Source: JBOHWJ01 sp050736615 (GTDB lineage Bacteria; Desulfobacterota; Binatia; Binatales; Binataceae). Taken from it: a stretch of 21,503 nucleotides of DNA. Where the stretch lies: the NCBI GenBank assembly GCA_050736615.1, contig JBOHWL010000257.1, positions 1 to 21,503 on the forward strand. Reading direction: 5' to 3'. Made by a program: the position numbers and the translations under genes. Shown here piece by piece: positions 1 to 5,905 of this stretch (the first letter of the stretch is position 1; each line of letters opens with the position of its first letter). The notes beneath the pieces are model-generated. The model was not told the DNA's origin. It worked only from the letters and a program-made list of their open reading frames with translations, and searched no databases.

Positions 1-111
1 TTGATGGGCGAGCCAAAAGCGCGCGAACTGTGCCTGGAGGCGGGGTTCAAGCAATTTCGCCGGCTGCCGGTCAAGGACGCCTTTTCGGTGCTGTACGAAG
101 TGCGACGGTAA
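1..111 (+). CDS. SAM-dependent methyltransferase-like protein, C-terminal fragment
   Basis: An open frame enters from the left edge and ends at TAA 109-111, giving 36 residues. The tail contains A-R-E-L then E-A-G-F, an R-L-P-V motif and an ending L-Y-E-V-R. From memory of the family, this resembles the C-terminus of class I SAM-dependent methyltransferases with an N-terminal winged helix. The catalytic core lies outside the window, so the reaction and substrate cannot be judged. A gap of about 190 bases with lower G+C separates it from the next gene, so the two are probably not one operon. The call rests on a short tail and is moderate at best. Confidence 0.5.
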   Translation: MMGEPKARELCLEAGFKQFRRLPVKDAFSVLYEVRR

Positions 112-193
112 CCCCCTAAGTCGCCCAGATTCTATTCCTTTTATCCGAAATGACCCCGCGTGCTTTTCGGGTGAAGAATTTCATCCTTATGTT

Positions 194-223
194 TTGCGCC
201 ACCGCTAAAATAGGATGGATAAT
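194..223 (+). promoter_or_regulatory. possible sigma70-type promoter for the ATPase/STAS module
   Basis: A -35-like TTGCGC (194-199) and a -10-like GATAAT (218-223) are separated by 18 bases in an A+T-rich stretch upstream of the gene at 301. Neither box is perfect and the leader would be about 70 bases, so this is only a candidate. Confidence 0.25.
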
Positions 224-300
224 TAAAAGGCTGGAGACCAGGATGTTGCCAACCCATGTTGCTTAACAATTTCGTGTTTTTGTTTTAACCATCGGCACCG

Positions 301-1194
301 ATGGGGACTGCTCCGCACGAAATTCCACGATTTTCGTTTTATCGATTGGCCACGATAGGTTGGGCGAACCCGCTGCTTCGGCAGACGCTGCCACTGCTCG
401 GAGACCTTCCACATCAAGAATTTGTCGTAGATCCTTCGACGATAGAATTTTTGGACTCATTCGGTTTGAGTTATCTTGCAGCCTGCTTAGACCGTTGGAA
501 AGGAGTAGAGAATAGAAGAATTCTCGTCCATCCTCCCCAAAGAGACAATGTGAATATGTATCTGAAGAATGCAGGTCTCTATGAATCTATAGGCCTAGGG
601 GACCAATTTCGTCCGCGACAGCCGAAGCCCGACCGCGTAGACCTTGTCCACATTCAAACGCTCGAGCCGCTCTTTATAGATGGTCTTCTGGATTTCCTAG
701 AATCGGTTCAGCCTTTTGCCTCAGATTTGAGATCGTCAATGCGGATGTCGCTACTCGAACTCGTGCAGAATTTCGCAGAACATTCTGAATCTACATTTGG
801 TGCTTGGGCAGCGGGCCAGAAGTACCAGACCAGAATTACACTGTGCCTACTTGATCTCGGCAAAGGCATACCGAATAGCCTTCGCAGCGTGGATCGTTAC
901 CGTCGTTATGGCGACCAGCGATTGATCGAGGTGGCCTCGCAGGACGGTGTGTCAGCGGGAGCTGTCGGTCGCGGGCGAGGGCTGGCAATTATCCGACGTT
1001 TCGTTCGTGTAAATGGGGGAACGATGACTATAATATCTGGTGAAGGTCGGGTTCGGTTTCGACCGGATCGGCGGCCAATGAGAGACAAAATTGACGGAAC
1101 GTTTCCCGGTACCGCAGTTTTCCTCTCACTCATTCCCACCCGAAGGGGTTTATTTGTCTTGGGGGATGAAGAAGAAAGCCATGACACGAATTGA
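301..1194 (+). CDS. STAS-like / GHKL (histidine-kinase-type) ATPase protein
   Basis: The protein has 297 residues. Residues about 38-100 look like a STAS/MlaB-type fold (strand, then I-E-F-L-D-S-F-G, helix). Residues about 145-280 form a GHKL ATPase. Its N-box is L-L-E-L-V-Q-N (E153, N157), its G1 box D-L-G-K-G-I (D185, G187, G189), its G2 box G-R-G-R-G-L (223-228), and a late G-T is at 270-271. There is no phospho-acceptor His domain, sensor or membrane segment, so it resembles anti-sigma-type switch kinases rather than a two-component sensor. An in-frame TAA at 286-288 forces the start to 289 or later; ATG 301 is the first candidate but has no clear ribosome site. It overlaps the next gene by 14 bases. 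Lines I counted here are about 38-40% G+C, far below the flanks, suggesting transfer. Fold calls are by eye; the role is inferred. Confidence 0.75.
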   Translation: MGTAPHEIPRFSFYRLATIGWANPLLRQTLPLLGDLPHQEFVVDPSTIEFLDSFGLSYLAACLDRWKGVENRRILVHPPQRDNVNMYLKNAGLYESIGLGDQFRPRQPKPDRVDLVHIQTLEPLFIDGLLDFLESVQPFASDLRSSMRMSLLELVQNFAEHSESTFGAWAAGQKYQTRITLCLLDLGKGIPNSLRSVDRYRRYGDQRLIEVASQDGVSAGAVGRGRGLAIIRRFVRVNGGTMTIISGEGRVRFRPDRRPMRDKIDGTFPGTAVFLSLIPTRRGLFVLGDEEESHDTN

Positions 1195-1498
1195 AATCAA
1201 ACACGAATTAGGCAACGAGGTCGTATCACGCCAGCATGGCGAAAAAATGCGGGCTCTTCTTGAGAAGGCGCTTGAAACTTCGGGTTCGGTGGTCGTTGAC
1301 TTTGCGGGCATGCAGATAACCTCGGTGTCGTTCTTTGACGAATCATTTGGAATGCTTGCGAAGCGTTACGGCGAGGACCTGCTAACAAAAATAAAGCTAC
1401 GGGAAATTGATCCTTTCGATTTGGCACTTGTGCGGGATATCGTCGCGTCCAGGTCGCGGGAAACTAAAAAGAAGATGGGGAAGCAAGCGTCACGTTAA
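1181..1498 (+). CDS. STAS-like DUF4325 domain protein
   Basis: A 105-residue protein built almost entirely of one small alpha/beta domain. The strand V-V-V-D-F-A-G followed by S-V-S-F-F-D-E-S-F-G is the hallmark of the DUF4325 STAS-like family. The C-terminus is basic (KKKMGKQ). I chose ATG 1181, which overlaps the upstream ATPase gene by 14 bases; ATG 1166 in the same frame (start M-K-K-K-A, behind a G-run) is a close alternative. DUF4325 proteins are often encoded beside, or fused to, GHKL ATPases, as here. By analogy with SpoIIAA/SpoIIAB-type partner switches it may be the binding partner or phosphorylation substrate of its neighbour, but that is inference. G+C is low like its partner. Confidence 0.72.
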   Translation: MTRIEIKHELGNEVVSRQHGEKMRALLEKALETSGSVVVDFAGMQITSVSFFDESFGMLAKRYGEDLLTKIKLREIDPFDLALVRDIVASRSRETKKKMGKQASR

Positions 1499-1660
1499 CT
1501 AGACCCGAGAGCAACTTTTGTTTCTGCAAGACGTCGTCTGCGCGATATCATGTGTGGGCTACTTCCGTGACCAAAGCGGGCGGAAATCTTTAAGCGTGAA
1601 TCGTTCGCGTTGCGCTTTCATCACTCTGCAGTTTAGCGCCATGCGGAGCTTTGCCCTGCT

Positions 1661-1689
1661 TTGACGCGGAGGGTCAGTCTCCGCTAATT
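1661..1689 (+). promoter_or_regulatory. candidate leuC promoter with overlapping inverted repeat
   Basis: TTGACG (1661-1666) and a weak -10-like CTAATT (1684-1689) are 17 bases apart. A perfect 6-bp inverted repeat, GCGGAG (1666-1671) and CTCCGC (1679-1684) with a 7-base spacer, lies between and across the two boxes, where a repressor could bind. The ribosome site GGAGGG (1711-1716) lies 12 bases before the leuC ATG. The rest of the 230-base gap from 1499 to 1728 shows nothing I can name. Confidence 0.35.
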
Positions 1690-1728
1690 CTATAGATTCA
1701 GCATTTCGTTGGAGGGATATCCCCCGCG

Positions 1729-3138
1729 ATGGCGGCACAAACGCTGTTCGAGAAAATCTGGAATAATCACGTCGTCTACGAAAAGTCCGGCGAACCCGCC
1801 TTGCTCTACGTGGACCTTCATCTGGTTCACGAAGTCACCTCGCCGCAGGCGTTTGAAGGTTTAGCCAAGGCGGAGCGCAAAGTGCGCTGCCCCGACCGCA
1901 CCTTCGCGACCATGGACCATAATGTGCCGACCACCGACCGCGGGCTTCCGATCACGGACCCCGATTCGCGTCTTCAAGTCGAGACCATGCGCAAGAACTG
2001 CCAACAGTTCGGCGTGCGCCTGTTCGATCTCGATTCCTCCGAACAAGGGATCGTGCATGTAATTGGGCCGGAACTCGGCCTGACCCAGCCCGGCATGACC
2101 ATCGTGTGCGGCAACAGCCATACGGCGACGCATGGCGCCTTTGCCGCGCTCGCCTTTGGTATCGGCACCAGCGAAGTCGAACATGTACTGGCGACACAAT
2201 GCTTGTGGCAGACGCGGCCGAAAACGCTCGAAATTCGCGTGGACGGCAGGTTGGGAACGGGAGTAGGCGCCAAAGATCTCATTCTCGGCATCATTGGCCG
2301 TATCACGACTGACGGTGGCACCGGCCATGTGGTCGAGTATCGCGGCTCGGCCATTGAGGCGCTCTCGATGGAAGAGCGGATGACCGTGAGCAACATGTCG
2401 ATCGAGGCGGGTGCGCGCGCGGGCATGATCGCGGCGGATCAGAAGACCGTCGATTACTTGCAAGGACGGCGTTTTGTGCCCGACGGCGCCGCTTTCGACT
2501 CCCTTGCGAGGAAATGGCTTGAATACAAAACCGATGTGGGCGCCCTCTTTGATCACACGATAAGCTTCGACGCGGCTTCCTTTGCTCCGCAGGTCACGTG
2601 GGGCACCAATCCCGGGATGGTGGCGGAAGTGACCGCGAAAGTGCCCGATCCGGCTGATTATGCCGATGCCGGACAGCGCCGCGCCGTTGAACTGGCGCTC
2701 GATTATATGGCGCTCAAGCCGGGCACGCCGCTGCGGGATGTGAAGCTCGATCGTGTCTTCATCGGTTCATGCACCAACTCGCGTATCAGCGATCTGCGGG
2801 CAGCCGCCGCAATCGTCAATGGCCGCAAGGTCAACCACGGTGTGCGCGCGCTGGTGGTACCGGGCTCGCAGCAGGTCAAGGCCGAGGCCGAACAGCTTGG
2901 ACTGGATCGTATCTTTACTGAAGCGGGGTTTGAATGGCGCGAGTCCGGATGCAGCATGTGTCTCGGCATGAATCCAGATATCCTCGCGCCGGGTGAGCGT
3001 TGCGCGAGTACTTCGAACCGCAATTTCGAAGGGCGCCAGGGCCAGGGCGGCCGCACTCACCTGGTCAGCCCAATCATGGCGGCGGCGGCCGCGATCGCGG
3101 GCCATTTCGTTGACGTTCGTGAATGGGCGAATAAATAA
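1729..3138 (+). CDS. leuC: 3-isopropylmalate dehydratase large subunit
   Basis: LeuC joins LeuD to isomerise 2-isopropylmalate to 3-isopropylmalate in cytoplasmic leucine biosynthesis. The protein has 469 residues, matching the family (about 466). The aconitase-type 4Fe-4S ligands are visible: C348 in G-S-C-T-N-S-R, and C408 and C411 in G-C-S-M-C-L-G. Other family blocks are D-H-N-V-P-T near the N-terminus, G-N-S-H-T-A-T-H-G-A, and S-N-R-N-F-E-G-R-Q-G near the C-terminus. The start is ATG 1729 behind GGAGGG. leuD follows 21 bases downstream, so the two form an operon. Isopropylmalate rather than aconitate or homoaconitate specificity is inferred from overall similarity and the separate small subunit. 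leuA and leuB are not in the window. Confidence 0.96.
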   Translation: MAAQTLFEKIWNNHVVYEKSGEPALLYVDLHLVHEVTSPQAFEGLAKAERKVRCPDRTFATMDHNVPTTDRGLPITDPDSRLQVETMRKNCQQFGVRLFDLDSSEQGIVHVIGPELGLTQPGMTIVCGNSHTATHGAFAALAFGIGTSEVEHVLATQCLWQTRPKTLEIRVDGRLGTGVGAKDLILGIIGRITTDGGTGHVVEYRGSAIEALSMEERMTVSNMSIEAGARAGMIAADQKTVDYLQGRRFVPDGAAFDSLARKWLEYKTDVGALFDHTISFDAASFAPQVTWGTNPGMVAEVTAKVPDPADYADAGQRRAVELALDYMALKPGTPLRDVKLDRVFIGSCTNSRISDLRAAAAIVNGRKVNHGVRALVVPGSQQVKAEAEQLGLDRIFTEAGFEWRESGCSMCLGMNPDILAPGERCASTSNRNFEGRQGQGGRTHLVSPIMAAAAAIAGHFVDVREWANK

Positions 3139-3159
3139 GGAGCCGCAGGAAATATCGCG

Positions 3160-3750
3160 ATGGAACCTTTCAAGCAGTTTACCGGCCTGATGGCGCCGCT
3201 GGACCGCGCCAATGTTGATACCGATCAAGTTATCCCGAAGCAATTTCTCAAAGCGGTGGTACGCAGCGGACTTGGACGCGGCCTTTTCTATGACTGGCGC
3301 AACAAACCCGACAGCCAGTTCGTGCTGGATCAGCCGCGCTTCGAAAAGGCGACGATCCTGGTCGCGCGCGCCAACTTCGGCTGTGGCAGTTCGCGCGAGC
3401 ACGCGGTGTGGGCGTTGGCGGATTTCGGCTTCAAAGCGGTAATCGCGCCAAGCTTCGCCGATATCTTCCGCAACAATTGCCTCAAGAACGGTTTGCTGAC
3501 GATTATTCTCACGCCGGTCGAAGTCGACGCGATTTTCGCCGCGATCAAGCGCCACGACGGCTATCACCTGAAGGTTGATCTTGAAGCGCAGAGCGTTTCC
3601 GACGAGTTGGGCTGGTCAGCCCATTTCCCAATCGATCCGTTCCCCAAGAAATGCCTGCTCGAGGGTCTCGACGATATCGCGCTGACGCTTGGGCACGGTG
3701 AGGAAATCAGCGCTTATGAGTCGGCCCATCCGGTGCCTTATCGGCTCTGA
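3160..3750 (+). CDS. leuD: 3-isopropylmalate dehydratase small subunit
   Basis: LeuD is the swivel-domain partner of LeuC and supplies substrate-binding residues for 2-/3-isopropylmalate isomerisation. The protein has 196 residues, the usual LeuD length. Family motifs include N-V-D-T-D-Q-V-I-P-K-Q-F-L near residues 19-31, N-F-G-C-G-S-S-R-E-H-A in the middle, and the following A-P-S-F-A-D-I-F-R-N-N-C block. ATG 3160 is preceded by AGGA (3147-3150) at 9 bases. It is the second gene of the leuCD operon, and the gene after it is convergent. Nothing unusual is seen. Confidence 0.96.
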   Translation: MEPFKQFTGLMAPLDRANVDTDQVIPKQFLKAVVRSGLGRGLFYDWRNKPDSQFVLDQPRFEKATILVARANFGCGSSREHAVWALADFGFKAVIAPSFADIFRNNCLKNGLLTIILTPVEVDAIFAAIKRHDGYHLKVDLEAQSVSDELGWSAHFPIDPFPKKCLLEGLDDIALTLGHGEEISAYESAHPVPYRL

Positions 3751-3789
3751 CGGGCGCTTCATGCCCGGCGCTGACGTTGCGTCGCAACG
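3751..3789. terminator. two adjacent palindromes between convergent genes (terminator-like)
   Basis: Directly after the leuD stop lie CGGGC (3751-3755) and GCCCG (3763-3767) around a 7-base loop. These are followed by the 15-base palindrome CGTTGCG-T-CGCAACG (3775-3789). Together they could form hairpins on either strand between leuD and the converging dioxygenase gene. No U-tract follows, so a classical intrinsic terminator is not shown. I found no gene in the remaining bases to 3889. Confidence 0.35.
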
Positions 3790-3889
3790 CCGCCAGGTTG
3801 GCCGACGCAGCGCCATACCCGGATTCGCCCATGATGCCGCCCATCGCGAATCACGGCGGTGGCGCTGACGAAGACCGCTCGGATGCCAA

Positions 3890-4864
3890 CTAAAAATCAA
3901 CCGGATTTGGCTTGAGCTCCTTCCTGGCATAACGTTCGGGCAGCGTGTTATCGGCATTTTCCCACACGAGCAGCATCGAGCGCTTGGGCGAAAAGCCCTG
4001 GTGACGGATATCGGCCGGCATCGCCGCGATATCGCCCGCCTTCATCACGACGCGCGCGCGGGGCGCGCCGGTCTCACGATCCTGCACGTCCCAATGGATT
4101 TCATCAGTAAGCTGCAGGAACCATTCGACCCGATCGTTGCCATGAATGATCGGCAGCGCGAACTCTTCCGTGGTCGGACACAGCAGACTGTCCTTGACCG
4201 CGGAGCATACCGAGGGATTCCAGGTCACGTCCGAGCGTGACAGGTAAGCGAAAAAGTTGAAGGCGTGAACCTCGTCCTCGAAGCCGGGTTCAACGTGCAC
4301 CTCGGGCTCGTCCTGATCGACATCCTTGAAATGACGATTGATTGGGTAGCCGTTTTGGTCGGAGCGCAAGGGCGTATCGCCCTGGAGCCCCGCCATGCGC
4401 CGCGCGACCACGCGTTTGCGGGTGACGGCCGCGGTATTGTTGCCATGTTTGGGGCCAAATGGGTGGCCGGTTTCCTGGGGCGCGGCGAATGGATCGAACC
4501 CCGCGTTGGTCCAGTCATCCAGGATCGCGAGAAACACCGTCCGCGCCTGGTCACTGGCGAGATTCTCGACGAAAACCTTGTTGCGGGCGCGCCAGCCGCC
4601 GTTATACAAACCGGCGAAAAGATCGATCGTACCGTAATGATTGGTGGTGCCGAAGACTTCGTCGAAGTTGACAATCCCGTAAAAGAAATTCCACGCCACA
4701 TCGCGCATCAGGGCCTTCAGGAATTTGTCCGCCGGCATCAAATGACCGTCGCCGGGCCATTCGATATGGACGAAATACTCATCGCGCCAGAAATGGAATT
4801 TGCCCAGATTAAAATCGCGATAGCCGAATTCGTTGACCTGCCCGGCTTGATCATCTTGCGCCAT
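3890..4864 (-). CDS. hapD: hydroquinone 1,2-dioxygenase large subunit (HapD/PnpD-like)
   Basis: This family opens the ring of hydroquinone to 4-hydroxymuconic semialdehyde using Fe(II), in 4-nitrophenol and 4-hydroxyacetophenone breakdown. The protein has 324 residues. The long N-terminal region (G-Y-R-D-F-N-L-G, N-H-Y-G-T-I-D-L-F-A-G, S-D-V-T-W-N-P-S) is followed by a C-terminal cupin. The cupin shows H241, N243 and E247 in H-G-N-D-R-V-E, and H288 in D-I-R-H-Q-G-F. I recall PnpD of Pseudomonas WBC-3 using H256, N258, E262 and H303; the order and the 47-residue spacing are the same. The start is ATG 4862-4864 behind an unusually complete Shine-Dalgarno; GTG 4879 would add five residues but begins inside that site. 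The known enzyme needs a small subunit, and only a remnant lies upstream. The match is from memory. Confidence 0.8.
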   Translation of the reverse strand: MAQDDQAGQVNEFGYRDFNLGKFHFWRDEYFVHIEWPGDGHLMPADKFLKALMRDVAWNFFYGIVNFDEVFGTTNHYGTIDLFAGLYNGGWRARNKVFVENLASDQARTVFLAILDDWTNAGFDPFAAPQETGHPFGPKHGNNTAAVTRKRVVARRMAGLQGDTPLRSDQNGYPINRHFKDVDQDEPEVHVEPGFEDEVHAFNFFAYLSRSDVTWNPSVCSAVKDSLLCPTTEEFALPIIHGNDRVEWFLQLTDEIHWDVQDRETGAPRARVVMKAGDIAAMPADIRHQGFSPKRSMLLVWENADNTLPERYARKELKPNPVDF

Positions 4865-4867
4865 CTT

Positions 4868-4877
4868 GATCACCTCC
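4868..4877 (-). promoter_or_regulatory. 10-base Shine-Dalgarno setting the hapD start
   Basis: On the minus strand GGAGGTGATC lies 3 bases before ATG 4864, with its GGAGG core 8 bases away. It matches the standard bacterial anti-Shine-Dalgarno along its whole length. This decides the start over the in-frame GTG codons at 4879 and 4873. Confidence 0.75.
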
Positions 4878-4901
4878 ACTGGGCCCGCGGCGCACCCAGT
4901 G
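4877..4901 (-). repeat. hairpin between the small-subunit remnant and hapD
   Basis: CACTGGG and CCCAGTG form a perfect 7-bp inverted repeat (4877-4883 and 4895-4901) with an 11-base loop. It begins right after the remnant's stop codon and its base touches the hapD ribosome site, so in RNA it could affect hapD translation or mRNA processing. Confidence 0.45.
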
Positions 4902-5120
4902 TTACTTCTGGCAAATCTCTTTCCAGCGCTCGACCGTAAGATCGCCCGCGATGGTCTGCAGCAGGATTACCCCGGGCCGCGCCGCCTGAAAACGATAGGC
5001 CGAGCCCTTGGGCAGCAGCGCCATATGGCCGCGGCGCGCGACGATTCGACCCATCGGACGGCCGCGCGGATTGCCTTCGAGCATGGTGGTGCCCTCATGC
5101 TCCTCCGCCACCCCCGCCAA
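4902..5120 (-). pseudogene. hapC: hydroquinone 1,2-dioxygenase small subunit, C-terminal remnant
   Basis: The open frame covers about 72 codons ending at TAA 4902-4904. It carries E-E-H-E-G-T-T-M-L-E-G, G-R-P-M-G-R-I-V-A-R-R-G, L-P-K-G-S-A-Y-R-F and a final W-K-E-I-C-Q-K. These match, from memory, the C-terminal cupin half of the HapC/PnpC small subunit (about 160 residues). On the minus strand an in-frame TGA occurs at 5124-5126, and the first possible start is a TTG at 5120 with no ribosome site. Only about 190 bases, largely dispersed repeat, separate it from the NIPSNAP gene, so the missing N-terminal half cannot fit there in any frame. It is in the right place and orientation, just upstream of hapD. 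Translation from the internal ATG at 5084 (61 residues) cannot be excluded. Loss of the 5' half is seen; its cause is inferred. Confidence 0.62.
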
Positions 5121-5160
5121 CCTTCATGCGCGCTCCGCTGTTCACATTACGAACAAGTGT

Positions 5161-5283
5161 GCATTGCGTGAGGCGGAGCGAGCACACGAGTCTGCGCGAT
5201 GCGTTTCGAAATAAGTGAGGAATCCCGGATAAACCGCAGGAAATGAACAGATTTGCGGGATTCTTCGCTGTGCTCAGAATGAC
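5161..5283. repeat. dispersed palindromic repeat, copy 1
   Basis: This copy contains AGGCGGAGCGAGCA (5171-5184), then GTGAGGAATCCCGGAT (from 5215), and closes with GGGATTC, CGCT, a CTCAGAATGAC-like arm ending at 5283. The same blocks occur in the 17-kb copy in the opposite module order. It is A+G-rich rather than coding. Translated on the minus strand it gives V-I-L-S-T-A-K-N-P, a peptide typical of misannotated repeat of this type. It lies between NIPSNAP and the truncated hapC. Confidence 0.7.
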
Positions 5284-5309
5284 AGCATCACCCCGTGTGC
5301 GGAGGTTTC

Positions 5310-5636
5310 CTACCGGGCGGCTGAATAGGCCGTCGGCATCAGAATCGAATTGGTGATCGAAGCCACCAGCGGGCCGTTCTCCTCGCTTTTGGCCCGCGCG
5401 GCGATCCATTCCGGATCGCGCTGAAAGGCGGCGAAGTGCTGCGCACGATCGTCCAGCGACTCCCATTTGAGCATATAGACGAAATCCGCGCTGGACTCAC
5501 CGATCGCCACCGTCCAAAACCCGACCTGCTGGATGCCGTGCTTTTCGAACAGGCGGACGGTCACGTCCTGGAAGCGCTTTGACAAGTCCGGCAAGCGGCC
5601 GGCCACGCAATGATAGACGCGCAATTCATAAACCAT
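5310..5636 (-). CDS. NIPSNAP family protein
   Basis: A 108-residue single ferredoxin-like alpha/beta domain. It opens with M-V-Y-E-L-R-V-Y-H, followed by G-R-L-P-D-L and F-E-K-H-G-I. The middle is G-F-W-T-V-A-I-G then Y-M-L-K-W-E-S-L, and the C-terminal half has F-Q-R-D-P-E-W-I-A-A-R. These are the standard NIPSNAP blocks and the length is normal. ATG 5636 is preceded by GGGAG at 7 bases. NIPSNAP proteins are cytoplasmic dimeric alpha/beta-barrel proteins without a settled enzymatic function; in bacteria they often sit in catabolic clusters. Its position upstream of the hydroquinone dioxygenase genes, on the same strand, suggests a shared pathway, but the repeat between them may separate transcription. 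Confidence 0.85.
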   Translation of the reverse strand: MVYELRVYHCVAGRLPDLSKRFQDVTVRLFEKHGIQQVGFWTVAIGESSADFVYMLKWESLDDRAQHFAAFQRDPEWIAARAKSEENGPLVASITNSILMPTAYSAAR

Positions 5637-5905
5637 CTTGATGCTCCCGCGGACTCGGCTTGAGTTGACGCGATTACGGCGAACTTTTTCGCTTTCGTCA
5701 AGGATTCCACCGCGCCTCCATCGAAGGGCTGAACTAAGCTCGGCGGTTTAGCTGACCATTGTGTGGGCGGATGCCCGTCGCGTGTGCATCCAAAGCCCGA
5801 ATTTTGCCTGAAAAACAGCGGTTTTGGTGGCATCGGGCTTGCTCAACAGGCCGTAACCTGTGCTCCCCAAGCGTAATCAATCACGCCGCCTGGGAAGGAG
5901 AAGCT

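Noticed and set aside
243..266. Seven-codon leader-like frame behind a GGAGACCAGG ribosome-like site
   Set aside because: It is too short to support, has no run of regulatory codons, and random occurrence is likely.
1861..3567. Long minus-strand open frames opposite leuCD (231 and 266 codons)
   Set aside because: Both are antisense to leuC/leuD, whose cluster ligands and length match the family; no domain is visible in either.
3751..3889. Possible decayed gene fragment between leuD and hapD
   Set aside because: Minus-strand frames give short peptides with stops and no family signature I could name; only the palindromes are supportable.
4265..4939. 224-codon plus-strand open frame opposite hapD
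   Set aside because: It is antisense to a gene with clear motifs and a strong ribosome site; its composition looks like a shadow frame.
5095..5466. 123-codon minus-strand frame ending in a poly-Gly tail
   Set aside because: Its middle is translated dispersed repeat (V-I-L-S-T-A-K-N-P type) and its first third is an out-of-frame copy of the NIPSNAP gene.
5759..5905. Longer start for the APC permease
   Set aside because: The extra 49 residues are not family-like and have no ribosome site; ATG 5906 follows GGAAGGAG and begins just before the first conserved helix.
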